Assembly: GCF_004798865.1 (NCBI RefSeq)
Contig: NW_025336348.1
Location: 2,447,527-2,511,526, forward strand
Length of the DNA stretch: 64,000 nt
Direction: 5' to 3'
Source: Varanus komodoensis
Lineage: Eukaryota; Chordata; Lepidosauria; Squamata; Varanidae
Of the stretch, positions 48,379-60,149 are shown piece after piece (the stretch's first letter is position 1; each line of letters opens with the position of its first letter). Below the pieces are notes generated by a model. That model made no database searches and had not been told where the DNA came from. It saw only the letters and a program-made list of their open reading frames with translations. Made by a program: the position numbers and the translations under genes.

Positions 48379-49590
48379 ATCAGCTTGGTGTACATTAAGG
48401 GCACAATCCTGTGCATGATTAGACAGAGAAAAGTTGGGATGTGCTGAGCATTGTAGGCCTTTTCTCTTTTTTAAAGCATTTGCTGCTAGCAACTGAGCCT
48501 TAGAGAGAGATCTCATTTAGAATGGGGGGGGGGGGCAAGAACACACCAAATAATCACTGTTTGCAGGAGACCGAGGAAAGTACTGGTGGGGAAAGTTCCA
48601 GGCATAATGCTGGCAAGGTGGAACAGGTAAGATACCTTCTAGAAAGCTGCAGCATTTTGGAAGAAATTTGATAAGGCCCCCATGTGGCATGTAGGACATT
48701 CCAGATTTAATTCCTGGCATTGCCAGTTTGGGCTATGGAAGAAACCTGCCTGAAGCCCATGGATAGCTGCTGCCGGTCAGTGCTCACAACACTGGCCTAG
48801 ATGCAACCATTTCTGACTTGGGGACTTTCTAGGTTCTTTGTGTGCAACAGATATTTGCCGGTTTGCCATGGTCATGTCATTACAAAGGAGATTTTGCCAG
48901 GCTGTTTAGTCTGAGTTACACATTCCTCAGCTGCAAATAAATGAAGCGTTCCGGTTGTGAAATTGATTATGTCCCATTGCTTTGTGATGGCTCCCTCCCA
49001 ACAGAGAATAATGGGGAATTAGGCCGGCAATGAGGGACTTGCTGGAAAATAGAGCCCTGTGAAGCCACAACACAGAGCTCTCTGTGTGTGGCTGAATAAA
49101 GGATTCAACGCAGAGTGCTGCAGAACATTGAAAGTGGCAGAAATGAGCTCTTTAGAAAACAGGGATTTCGTGTGTCAAACCATTTTCCCGCTGAGCCTGA
49201 GTGGCATCGCTCAAGCAAGATTCTCAAATAGCATTCATTTCTAAATTGCTGGGTTCATTCTCCCCAGAATCGTACAAGGCATGATGCTTAGCAATAAAGG
49301 AGCCAGGTATCCTTTGGACCAGAACAGCTTCCCTCGCACTCAGAACTTGCCAAATTTCAGACCAAGAGCCACTGTTTTAGAGGGATGGGCTTCGCAGTTG
49401 GGACACCCAAGGAACCCTTCTCAATGTGAAAAATCAGTGCAGAACACATCCATAAATATAATTTGTGTAATACATTTTCTTTGAACAAAATGTTGCAAAG
49501 TTGCAATAATACATTTCATGCCATGTAAACAGAAACTATTTATAATTGCATTAATGAACTCATTAATTACTTAGTAACTAAAAATACTAA
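48379..49590. other. Upstream intergenic sequence without recognised element
   Basis: A G11 run lies near 48525-48535. No exon or repeat family recognised. Confidence 0.45.
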
Positions 49591-49785
49591 AGAGCCAATG
49601 TGGTATAGTGGTTACTCACTGAGCCATGGAGCTCACTGGGTGACTTTGGGCCAGGTGCAGATTCTCCACCCAGCCTACCTCGGAGGGTCGTTGTGGTGAG
49701 GTTGGGAAGAAGAGAATGAAGTAAGCTGCCCTGAGTTCCTTGAAAGTAAAAACATGTGGGATACAAATATAGCAAAGAAAGAAAG
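49591..49785 (+). mobile_element. Sauria SINE with internal deletion in the head
   Basis: AGAGCCAATGTGGTATAGTGG passes directly to GAGCCATGGAGCTCACTGGG, so the B-box region is lost. The rest follows the family: TGACTTTGGGCCAGGTGC, CTACCTCGGAGGGTCGTTG and GAATGAAGTAAGCTGCCCTG. Confidence 0.82.
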
Positions 49786-51475
49786 AAACAAGGAAATATC
49801 ACTTACACATAATATGAAAAAATATATCATTTTAATGACTTGGATGTGCTTGGTTTTGCCACAAAGAAAATCAAAATGTGGTGTTATTGATGACAGTTGC
49901 AAGCACATTTCTGGTCTGCCTCCATTTTATTCTTGTATCAGCCCTGTGTGATTGTTATTCCTTGCAATCTCAATCCACTCAAATGAAGCCACTTTGGCTT
50001 TAAAACAAATTAGTCCACTTTTAAAAATATGGAAATAAAGGCTCTGAATTAAAAAGAATGAAGACCTAAGACTTCTCTCTCACAGACTTCTCTCTTCTAA
50101 ATGAAACAAAGGGATGGACATCTTACAGTTTTACCACGAGCTTAGTAGGATTGAAACCCTTGGGGTTTCGAAGAACAGGGAGATAAGAAGGAAGTGAGAT
50201 CATTCCCCCAGCTCAGCTGAAAGGCTTTGCAATGTTTTCCTCTTCCCTTCCCAACCTTTTTCCTTGTGTGATATGACAAGCCTGTGGCAGAGGGGAAACT
50301 CCATGCAAGCTGTTCTAGGGGCCTTTTTGGGCAAGGGCAAAATAAAAATACTTCAAAAAACACCAAATTGGCCCTGGCAATTTTTCCACCCATCAATGGT
50401 AAGGGGAAACACAAACTCATACAACACAACTACGTATCTCTAAGCATACTGGAAAATTTGGTGTCACTGACGTTTGTTTTACTGGGTGCAGGATTTGGTC
50501 CCTTTTATTTGGAACATGGATCATAAAAAAGTTAAACATCTCTCTGACTAAATGTCGGAGCAAAGCCATAGTTAAATAAATAGCAAGCACTTCCCAATTC
50601 CCTCCGTCGAAAGGTTGCTGCCACAAATGAATGCTAATGTTCTGTTCCCACATAGCGTATCCTTCACCATGGTTCATATGCCTCCTGTTTGCATGAACGG
50701 GGCGATTGTTTGTTCAGAGCCTGTCAAAAGAAGGGATTACTCGAGCTGGCAAATATTGATTAGATCCACTCAAAAGTGAAACTGCCCGGTATTTCTCTTC
50801 CTAGACGGGGCCTGGGTCAAAGTCAGGCATGGTTAGACAGGTGGGCAGCCTCGGCCCAGCAAAGGACCACTGCCAGGAGTCCCCTGGAGATGCGTCACCA
50901 CTTCTCCATTGCCCACCTGCTAATTGCTTTGGCCCAGGCAGTGGTGGTGGCAAGAAGAAAACAGAAGGTGCAAGGATGAGAAACGGGACGAGGGGCAAGA
51001 GAAGATGGTGGCGATGCCAGTGAGAAATTGGCTTCCTGAAGGAGAGGGCCCATTGCGGGGGTTTTGCCCAGGGCCCTCAGAAACCTGGAGCGGACACTAC
51101 TTCTAGGGTTCTGTGCAAGGCCCAAATGGCCTCACAAAACTTTCCACCATGTTTGCAAAGACAGGAAAGGGGGATAGGGGAAGTCATTGCAACAGATGTC
51201 CTCAGAACAAGGAGAAATTCTCCAAACATTTCTTTTTCCTCAGGTCATGCACTGCTGCCAATGAGAGAGGGAGAGAGGAGTGGCAGTTGGCCAGTCTTCC
51301 GCAGTGTCCGTGGCCAAGCATAATTCAGTGGCATTGAAGGGGGAGGGAGAACAGTTCCCATCCCACAAGCACAATGGTGAAGAATATTCAGAGGCTTCAA
51401 GCACATCCCTACGCAAGTCTGGAGAGAAAAAAGGCCTGCCTGTAGCTCCCAGAATGTCCCAGTCGATGGACTCTG
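49786..51475. other. Upstream intergenic sequence without recognised element
   Basis: No exon or repeat family recognised. Confidence 0.45.
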
Positions 51476-51715
51476 ATATTTTATTTATTACATTTATACC
51501 CTGCTTTCCCTGAAATGAACTCAAAGCAGTGCAGATCATTCCCCTGCTCCTGCTCTCAGCCTTATCCCCACAACAACCCTGTGAAGTAGGTGGGGATGAG
51601 AGTCTGTGCCTGGCCCAAAGCCACCCAGTTGGTTCCATGGCCAAGCGGGGACAAGAACCCGGGCCCCCCAAGTCCCAGTCCTGTGCTCTTAACCACTACA
51701 CAGCACTGGCTCTCA
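51476..51715 (-). mobile_element. Sauria SINE, full-length-like copy
   Basis: Minus strand from 51715: GAGCCAGTGCTGTGTAGTGG, TTAAGAGCACAGGACTGGG and GGGTTCTTGTCCCCGCTTGG (B box). Then GGTGGCTTTGGGCCAGGC, a GTTGTTGTGGGGAT block and an AAATGTAATAAATAAAA tail at the left end. Confidence 0.88.
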
Positions 51716-53269
51716 GACACATTGCTTGGGGGTGACTACTCTGTCCTGCTGTAACATCTGCAGGTTTCAATGCCATTCTAAGAAGTTATAAGATTGATGT
51801 AGTTTGCATAACTGCATACTTTTTCATGGTGGCCAAAATCCCACCTGGCTGCCCCAGAGATCAAATGACCGCCCCACCTCCAGTCCACCCATCAGCAGCT
51901 TGGCAATGGTACCAGTTGCTGACCTCACAGATCCAAGGTGGCCTGAATTAGCTGAAGCTGTGACACAAGTGCCTCGCCACAGCTCACGACAGCAAATGTC
52001 ATTCTCCTGAGTCACGTCTGCTGACATCCAGATCCTTTGTTTGCTAATGCACTGGCCCATAAGATGGAACTTGAAGAATGTTTAATCAAGACCAAGCTTT
52101 AGAATGGATGTTTTGCTTGGGTTTTAAGATGCCGCGGTAGTGGCCATGGACTGCAGGCCAAGTTTTTCATTAAATTTGTGAGGCAGTATGATCCCTAAAC
52201 ACTCTCTTGCAATGTTGTCTAAGCAAAAGCTGAAAAGTCGTCTTGTTTTCAGAGTGTTTGAAGTAAGATATTAACCAGAGATGGCTGAACATGTGACATT
52301 TGACCTTGTTGAGGTACTTAGGATTCCAACCTGAAACTCAGTTTCCCTCAATGCAAGAGCCCCCCTTGGTTTTTTCCTCTTGTTTGAGAAAAATATTCAT
52401 TTTCAAAGAGATACCCAAAATGTGAGTTTTCCACATTCACAAAAGCATGAAAAATGCACATCTTTCAGCAGGTTCACCAGTTCAGAAACATGGGAACGTT
52501 TTCTCAGAACTCATGTTTGCATTCATGTTCAGAACTATGAACAAGGCTTGTTTTAGTGATCCACAAGAGAAAAAGATGTTCTTGTACAGCCCTAATTTTA
52601 ACTAAAACAATCGATCATTTACTCAGCCAGAAGCGCTGAGAACAGCAGGGGAAGCACTGTACAGTTCTTCCCTGTCAGGAGATAACAAAATTGAGATTTT
52701 AGGAATTTGCATGTGGTAGGGAGCAAAACTGGCAAAATTGTCCACTAAAATTCTGTGATTGAAGTTCAAAGATGGTTCAAGAGAAGCCTTGCCTAGAGGC
52801 ATCTGTAAAAGTGTTCTTTGGGCCTTTTAAATATATTATTCTGCTAAAGAGGGTATAAATGCATTTGCCCTGTTTCTCCTCAACTTCTAAGTCGTAAGTT
52901 TACAGTAGAGGGAAGAGAAAGGTAAAAATGGCATCCTGTCTGTGTTAGCTTGGCAGGGGCAAAAGATTTTTTCTATTCCAAATCTTCCTGTGGTCCAACA
53001 CTCAGAGTGCTGGCCAAAATGAACGATTCTGCATCAATATAGCATCAATGCATTGCCATTTTTTCCATCCTTCCCCATGGTAATGTCCTTGCTTCATGAA
53101 ACATTGCACTTGGATTCAGAATAGCATTTGAATTCATTTGAACCACAAGGTATGAACAAGGCAGGTGCTGTGTTGACCTCTAATGGGGGTTTCAAATCTG
53201 GTCACATTGACTTATTCCAGGAGCGAGAAGGCCTGGAAATTTGATTCTGTCACCTATGTTTTTATGCAT
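51716..53269. other. Upstream intergenic sequence without recognised element
   Basis: The 52370-52570 stretch has degenerate words like those at 14870-15260 and may be the same ancient repeat. Nothing else recognised. Confidence 0.4.
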
Positions 53270-53390
53270 TACATATATTTATTTTATTTATTTTTCCTTT
53301 CAAGGAATTCAAGGGGGCTTACAGAAGGCTCCACTTCTAAACGGATCCACAAAACATCCCTGTGAGGTAGGTTGGGCCGAATTGGTGCTT
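53270..53390 (-). mobile_element. Sauria-type SINE 3' half
   Basis: TATTTATTTTATTTATTTTT tail, then CTTTCAAGGAATTCAAGGGG, ACATCCCTGTGAGGTAGG and TTGGGCCGA. The head is missing. Confidence 0.7.
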
Positions 53391-53553
53391 TGTGTTCAGA
53401 TCTTCTGCTTCCATCTGTCTGCCACCTTTTGTGCAAGTTGCATCTTCTGAACAGTCTTGAAAGGCAGTCAGGAAACTAGCCAGGAATCTACCCCCAAGCT
53501 CTGCCAGCAGAAGTGGGTGGGGAGATGGTGACTGCACAACTGGGGCTCCACAA

Positions 53554-53775
53554 ATCATAGAATAGTAGAGTTAGAAAGGGCCATGAAGGCCATCAAGTCC
53601 AACCCCCTGCTGGTGCAGGACACCACGTTACACCCTCCCACTCAGATGGCTCACCAGTTTCTTTGTGAATGTCTCTAGTGTGGGAGAGCCCCCCACCTCT
53701 CTGGGCAGCTGGTTCCACTGCTGTATTGCTGACAGGGAGGAAGCGTTTCCTGATGTCCAGCCTGAATCTGGGTTT
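53554..53775 (-). mobile_element. CR1 LINE 3' region
   Basis: The left end is the terminal block ATCATAGAATAGTAGAGTTAG, AAAGGGCCATGAAGGCCATC and AAGTCCAACCCCCTGC. It continues with AGTGTGGGAGAGCCCCCCAC, TTCCACTGCTGTATTGCTG and GAAGCGTTTCCTGATGTCC. This is the same subfamily as the fragment at 37060 and the remnant at 30822. Confidence 0.88.
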
Positions 53776-55237
53776 CGCAGCTTGCACTGATCATTCAATG
53801 CCCTACACTCTGAATGCTCGCAGACTTCTTCCAGGCTCAGCTTGCTTCTTCAGCAAGGGAAGAGCACTGGAAGAAATCTGATGGGCCGGTGCCAGCTGGT
53901 TTCCTGGAAGGTTCAGCATGTTCCTACCATGCATGCTGGGCTCCAGAGGCAGCCTCAGCATGGAAGTGAAATTCACCCAGGGCCAATCCTGAGTTCCTTG
54001 AAAACCACGCCCAAGATCACCTCTGGCCAAGGGGGATTCCAGGCAGCAGGGTGAGTGGTACCCCAGCAGCATTCCTGTTTGTCCCGTGGCTCAACGCCAG
54101 GCGCAACCCTTCTGGACCTGCTCCCTGGTGGAGTGGTTCCCTGGTGACAGGGATGGATGTTCCGGGAATCATAACAACTCCACTGCTACACTAAGTACCC
54201 AGAGCGGGTCAAGTTGGCCCCACACATCTCTCCTGTTCACTCAGTAATGCACACAAGCTCAGTCCCCACATCCACACCGAATGAGTGCGGTTTTATTGCA
54301 GACTGGCCTGGCCTTAGATAGCACCATCTTGAGAGAGGAGGGCTCTGTGGAGGACATACCAGATACAGGAGCAGCAATTGAAGAGGAACAGTGTAGAAAC
54401 ACCCGCAACCACTGTGATACCCTGACGCTCTCCTCCAGCTGTATCTCCCTCTGCCCAGGCCACTGAGATGACAGGCCCACCTCCATCGGTTCCTGCCTCA
54501 GCGTTTCCCTGCACGTCTTGCCACACCAAACTTCTCACACACACTTGGTGCTCATTCACAATACAAGCCTGTCCTCAGCTTCTGGTGTATGGTGTATGTG
54601 TCCAAGACCTCACATACACCATTTCTCAACCAGCCACGCACAAGCAACCCAGCACAGATTCAAAATTTAGCTGGTGGTTATGACCTGTCACTGCTGGTGG
54701 AGAGGACAGTTGGCCTACCAACCTACCAAGCAACATAATGGACCCCTTCATCCACTGATCACACGCCCCCTTTCTATCTCACACCTGGAATGTGACTCTT
54801 ACAGGACCTCTGAAGAAATGGATTTTCCCAGCAAGAGGGAGAAAGAGAGGGGGAGCTTTACGCTGATCCCTGCATGTTTGGATTCTTGATGATGGTGCAG
54901 CTGTATTTCTACCAGCTCTGGGACAAATGTGAGATTGGGATGAGGGAAGAGATGGATGGGGGGAAAGGGTTAGGGTTGTGCCCCTGGTTTGCACAAATAT
55001 CTAGAGAGGACCATTCTCCTCCCAAACTTTCTCTTTGCCCCAGAAATGAACGTGAAGGGAAGAGTGAAGGGGACACAAGTACTTTCGCACGGCTTTGGCC
55101 GTGCTTCAGTAGAGAAAGGGAGCAGTTAAAGGCACGTCCTCCACTGGCCATAAGAACATCTGGAAATCCAAGAGGCAGGAGTTCCAAACTGTTCTTCTTT
55201 TAACTTTTCCTTACAATTGCAACCTCTCCTCCTACAC
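53776..55237. other. Upstream intergenic sequence without recognised element
   Basis: Somewhat GC-richer than the rest of the upstream region, but no exon, domain or repeat family recognised. Confidence 0.4.
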
Positions 55238-55335
55238 CATGGGTGGGCAGGTTAGGGCCCTCCAAATGTTTTGGCATAAAATTCCCAACCGTCTCAGGTA
55301 GCACAACTAACAGTAAGGAATGATGGTAGTTTGGA
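55238..55335. mobile_element. Palindromic MITE fragment
   Basis: GGGTGGGCAGGTTAGGGCCC, TCCAAATGTTTTGGC, CCCAACCGTCTCAG and GGAATGATGGTAGTTTGGAT. Decayed copy of the family at 503-630. Confidence 0.45.
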
Positions 55336-55798
55336 TCTAAGCATATGCAAGGTTATGTGTTCCCCATCATTGATTTATGCAAGCCATTTCCTCTTCTTCT
55401 AATACCATAAACTGAACAAATTACAGCAACCACCCACTACACACAGACACACCACCCTTTTGCTGCAGTTTGTTACATGAAATGTGCATTTTTTAAACTG
55501 GAAAAAGTAGTTTTGACAGTTATACAAGAAGTTGCAAGTTAACAGCACAATAAACATGATCTTAAAATACCTCCTAATATATTCCTTTTGACATATGTGC
55601 AATTAGAGAAAATTAGACAACAGGACACTTTTTATTGGAAGGATAAAGTTGAATCCACAAATCATTTGGGCCTGCTTTTCTTTTCTGCTTGTTATTATAT
55701 CATGTAGAAGGTTAAGTGAAGTATTCTGGGTACAATAAAAACTATTATGGTATCTAGCCAACCTTACTTGTCTATGTTTGCTTGAGGAGTGCTAAAGC
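55336..55798. other. Upstream intergenic sequence without recognised element
   Basis: AT-rich, nothing recognised. Confidence 0.45.

Positions 55799-55834
<36 letters not shown>
55799..55834. repeat. (CA)n microsatellite, interrupted
   Basis: CA run with one AAACAC interruption. Confidence 0.96.
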
Positions 55835-56755
55835 TATTCTTGCAACCGGTAACTTGCAATTATGAGTCATAATTTCCATAGTTTGGTGTAAACAAAGGGC
55901 TCTTCAAACACTTTTTTCATAAATTGTTTTAGAGTATTCTAAGATGCTACTTTGCACCAAGATTCTTCTGTTCCTCCTTTCCTATCTGCTAGTCCCTGGA
56001 ACAGTTTAGATACAGAATATGTTTTAAATAGCATTTTATTGAATATTCACTGATGGTCTCTGCTTTGTGTGGCTTTTATCTTGTATAGCATCCTGCAAAT
56101 GAACTTATTAGCCCAAGAAGGAGCCTTTCAGCTTCACATTCCCTCCTTCCCTTCTCTGCTTGATTTCATGTTTCAGAATTCAGTGCTCCTAGTGTTTAAT
56201 AAAATCACAGATTTCCATTACACTTGTACTGTGGTACTATGGTTTAACCTCTATTTGCAGACTAGAATAAGAAACCACATCATGCCCATGGTTTATTAGG
56301 CCAAGAGCATTATGTCTCTCTATCTCCCTTCTTGTTGTCTGTGTTCATCAGGAACCCTTGTCCTCCATCTAACTGAAAGGACCTCCTCCATTTCCTGGCT
56401 GTTTCATTGCAACCTTGTGGCTCCCTGCCGTTGGAACTCTTTCAATTGGCACATCCCTCGCAACTACAGCATTCTGAAAGCAACATCCTCCTTCTGCTTT
56501 CCCCATACATTCTGCTTCCCACATGCGTCACATTTCTTGGACTGTATAGCTGAGGACAAGAGCTGCATCCTACTTGACTTTAAGAACAGTGTATTCTCAC
56601 TGCAGCCATTCTAGAGCTATTTTTTCAAAATGAATTCTGGATTGTTCATAGAGCCAACTGACTTGTAACTGGCCGGGCTAGAGAATGCCATGCTGTCTTG
56701 GATGAAGTCAGATCATTGGCCTGCCTAGCTCCATATTGCCTACTGCACACAGTGA
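55835..56755. other. Upstream intergenic sequence without recognised element
   Basis: Nothing recognised. A 100-codon plus frame at 56312-56614 has no domain signature. Confidence 0.45.
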
Positions 56756-56861
56756 CTGGGTTCAGACGTGAAAACACACACCCAAAAGTTGAGTATGGGT
56801 GGGATGACATTAAATCATGGTTTGTTGCTGAAATGTAGCTTCTTTTGTCATCTGAACCCAG
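56756..56861. mobile_element. MITE with CTGGGTTCAGAC terminal repeats
   Basis: The left end is CTGGGTTCAGACG and the right end is its inverse, TCTGAACCCAG, 106 bases apart. Interior has GGGTGGGATGACATTAAATC and CATGGTTTGTTGCTG. Same termini but a different core from the 116-base MITE next to it. Confidence 0.7.
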
Positions 56862-56927
56862 TTGTGCTAACAAGCCATGGTTTGCTATTGGGTTTGGAAT
56901 TGTGGGTTTCTCACCAAGGCTTATTAA

Positions 56928-57043
56928 CTGGGTTCAGACAAGATGATAACCCACTTTTCAACAACAACACACAGATCAACAACAACCCAAACTCAACCCA
57001 TGCACAAGTCTTGAGTTTGGGTTGCTGAGTTATCTGAATCCAG
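56928..57043. mobile_element. 116-bp MITE (terminal CTGGGTTCAGACA), copy 2
   Basis: The left end is CTGGGTTCAGACA and the right end TATCTGAATCCAG. Interior has TTTCAACAACAACACACAG, ATCAACAACAACCCAAACTC and GAGTTTGGGTTGC. It follows TTATTAA. Same length and order as 2300-2415. Confidence 0.75.
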
Positions 57044-58724
57044 AGAATGACTGCAAGCAGCTGCCCAGGATTTCAGCCCTACTGGAACTTTCCCTGAGAC
57101 CTTCTGCACATGAAGCATGTGCTCTGTCACCAAGTCACCAGTGGCCTCAACCCTGTTTAGGCATTTTTTAAGGTCCCTCTCTGAACATTAAGCTTCCATT
57201 GAAACAAAGGGTGGTGTGATCCCATGGCTGCTAGACAGAGTAAGCAGCCATAGGAGTTGTTGGATTTCAAACTAGGAGTCACTCTAATCTTGCACCTGAA
57301 GATCCACTCTTGGAACACACTCCTTCGCAGCTACACGGGTTGCTTCCCCAAGCAACCTTGAAGAAGGTTTCGAGGGGCATTCTGTACCTTGGCAGGGACC
57401 TCAGCATCCTTCTGGAGGTCCTGCCAAGTCATCCAAGTACTTTGCAGGGTGGTAGGAACACAAGACATGGCACCACCTCTGCATTTCTCCTGCCAGCATA
57501 CAATGTTCATAATCCTCTAAATTTGGAGCATGAAGGATGACCCACAGGACGGCACCTTAAAACATGAATTTTTCACTCGCAGATGTACAGAAAAAGCAGG
57601 CAGGCAGGATTCTATCCTGTGGCCCACTAAAATAAAGTTTAAAAGGTTAAACAAACATAAAAGCAAATAGATTAAAAACACGGTTACAAAGTACAGCAAT
57701 AAAAAATTAAAAGAGGAACCAATAAATATTTCATGCTACTTATATTTATCTTTGGATTCTTCCCCAACAATTCTCCACTCCTTAAAGTTTCTCACCACCA
57801 TTTTTGGCTGCAGGCCCCATGCAGCAAGTTTGCCAAGTCTTTGCAGGAACTTCTCAGCTCTTGTAACTTTCATAGCAATTTGATTGAGTTAATCAATTAA
57901 TTCAAAGGTAGATGTTTAATTAACAGCAACAAGAAGTAACGCTTTCAGTCAGTGGAACAGTTTGGTCTAGCACCTTGTAGGAAAAGGTATTATCATTGTA
58001 ATCTCTGAAGAATCCCAAACTGGAAAGTTCTGTACTGAAAGATATATTGCTGAATTTATTTGCCTGGAAGACAGGACAAAAAGAAATCAGGGAACAGGAA
58101 GACAATGGAAATTCACATGAAATGGGACAAAGGTCAGTTGTTGTGTAATTCCCTTTGGTCAGGGTTGTGAAAGTTTTTGTTCTCTAACTATCCAAGAGGC
58201 TATCTGCATCCATGATGAGGGTTCATGAGGTTCCTTCATAAGTCACATGATGCAAGACTGCCAGAGAGACACTTCATGCATCGGAGGATTCATCCATGGA
58301 GGGAGAGAAATCACAGTAGCAACAAGAAGCAAGGAAATGTATCCCCAGAGATGAGATATTGGCATGTCTGCCCACCTGCATTTTCCTATGGTGGCACCCA
58401 GTCAGCCACCACCTGCCCATTCCCCTTCCCCAGAATGCCTCTGGTCCAACATGGCTGCTGCTTCACCAGCCTCACCCCTTGCTCAGGGGTGACTGCAGCT
58501 TACATGTTGCCAAAAATGGAGGATGTGCATGCCCCCCAAAGAGGACCACCGGTGCCAGCAATTTGCACAAGATCCTCAGATGCAAAGTTATGTGTACAGG
58601 CACAAATTTAGGCATAGTGCCAAAGTGACATAAAATACATCACAACATAGTGGAAGAGACTACCTTGTTGGCTGGGAAGCCTGTTAAGTCTTGGTGCTCA
58701 GGTGTTACTTGTAGATGCTGCTGT
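57044..58724. other. Upstream intergenic sequence without recognised element
   Basis: Nothing recognised. The 128-codon plus frame at 58225-58611 has no domain signature. Confidence 0.45.
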
Positions 58725-58880
58725 GTTGTGATGTGCCATCAAGTCATCTCATTCATGGCAACTCCATGAATGAAAGCCCCTTTCGCTCAGAAACGATGTC
58801 CTATCCATGACAGCGCTGCTCTGCTCTTCTAAATTCAAGGTCATGGCTTCCTTTATGGAATCCATCCATCTCATATTTGG
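58725..58880. mobile_element. Unclassified reptile SINE-like repeat ('catcaagtca...catggcaac' type)
   Basis: GTGATGTGCCATCAAGTCAT, CATGGCAACTCCATGAATG, CATGACAGCGCTGCTCTGC, GGTCATGGCTTCCTTTATGG and AATCCATCCATCTCATATT. This wording recurs widely in squamate genomes. I cannot place it in a named family with certainty. Confidence 0.5.
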
Positions 58881-59108
58881 TAACTGTAGATAAGCAACTT
58901 TAAAACCTTCTCAATGCTTCTTTAGCTTTAATATGGACTGGGACAATTCTTCAAACAGATAAAACTTTCAAATAAGGGGCTGTCTTCTGCCAACTATCCC
59001 CAAAAAAGAGGCCTCCTCTCTGTAAAATAAGACACCCGGCAGTGCCAACAACTGCTTGCCTCAACGAGCACAGATCCCGAGCTTACATTGGAGTAAACAT
59101 GCACAGGG

Positions 59109-59354
59109 TTTATTTATTTATTTATTAAAACATTTCTATGCCACCCCATTCGCCGAAGCCTCAGGGCGGCTCACAACATAAAATTAAAATACTAGAAATA
59201 ACAATATAAAATAAGTCGCCCTGGCCAGATAAAATAAGCAAATAATATTAACAATTAAAATGACGCTTAAATAAAAAGATCTTCGCCTGGCGCCGAAAAA
59301 CAAATAACGATGGCGCCAGGCGGACCTCTCTGGGGAGCGCATTCCATAGATTGT
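59109..59354 (-). mobile_element. L2/L3-like LINE 3' region
   Basis: Tail TTTATTTATTTATTAAAAC, then ATTTCTATGCCACCCCATTC, GCCTCAGGGCGGCTCACAAC, CTTCGCCTGGCGCCGAAAAA and AGGCGGACCTCTCTGGGG. Nearly the same as the 3' 260 bases of the copy at 21028-21950, so the same subfamily. Confidence 0.85.
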
Positions 59355-59373
59355 GCTGCTAGTCACTTAAAAT

Positions 59374-59625
59374 TGTATTTATTTATTTATTTATTATGCA
59401 TTATATTTATATTCCACCTTTTTCCTTTCAAGGAACTCAAGACAGTTTGCATGATTCTCCTGCTCCCCTCAATCTTATCCTCACAACAACAACCCTGTGA
59501 GGTAGGTTGGGCCGAGAGTCTGGGACTGGCCCAAAGTCACCCTGTTGGTTCCATGGCCGAGTGGAGAGCAGAACCCAGGTTGCCTGAGTCCCAGGACCAA
59601 GCCCTTAACCACCACATCACCCCGG
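59374..59625 (-). mobile_element. Sauria SINE, full-length-like copy
   Basis: Minus strand from 59625: GATGTGGTGGTTAAGGGCTT, GGGACTCAGGCAACCTGGG, TTCTGCTCTCCACTCGGCC, AGGGTGACTTTGGGCCAG, a CCTCACAGGGTTGTTGTTGT block and an ATAAATAAATAAATACA tail at the left. Only 19 bases from the LINE to its left. Confidence 0.88.
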
Positions 59626-59774
59626 ATCTCTGCACATTCCTTGACGGATGCACTAGCTTGGAGCAACAGCAGAGTTGGTGCTACATCAGCACAACGCCCA
59701 TGACAGCCTCTGCTTAGCCATTTTTGTAGATAAGAAAAATTAAAAAGCATTGTCCTAAGTTAGTTAGCAACAAT

Positions 59775-60120
59775 GAAAGGCATTGCTCCAGCTTTCTGTC
59801 AGTTGCACTGGCTACCAGTTGGTTTCCAGAGCCAATTCAAAGTCCTTGCCGAAAAACCCTAAGCGGCACAGGGCCAGATCATCTGAAAGGCAGCCTTCAC
59901 CAATCCAGTTTGGCTTGTGTAAGGAATCTTTTTCGGGTTGGAGATCCATTGGATTCCGTAGGCTCAGCTCCCCGGACTCCAGTCTGCCTCCCTGCAGCCA
60001 GGATTGTCCAGGACTTGGCACATCACTCACCCACAATCAAGGGCCACATGACAGCTACACAAACAGCTTCCCTTTTCTGCACCTGTTTCTGCTGCTGTTT
60101 TTGCTGCTGTGCATGACACA
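59775..60120 (+). mobile_element. L2/L3-like LINE fragment
   Basis: Encodes a decayed QLHWLPVGFQSQFKVL block (CAGTTGCACTGGCTACCAGT), then KPLSGTGPDHLKGS-like sequence, equivalent to LRQLHWLPIDVRAQFKVL and the following GLGP block. Coding register is lost soon after. Confidence 0.6.
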
Positions 60121-60149
60121 GAAGAAAGCTGTTGCTTAGTTAGTTTTTA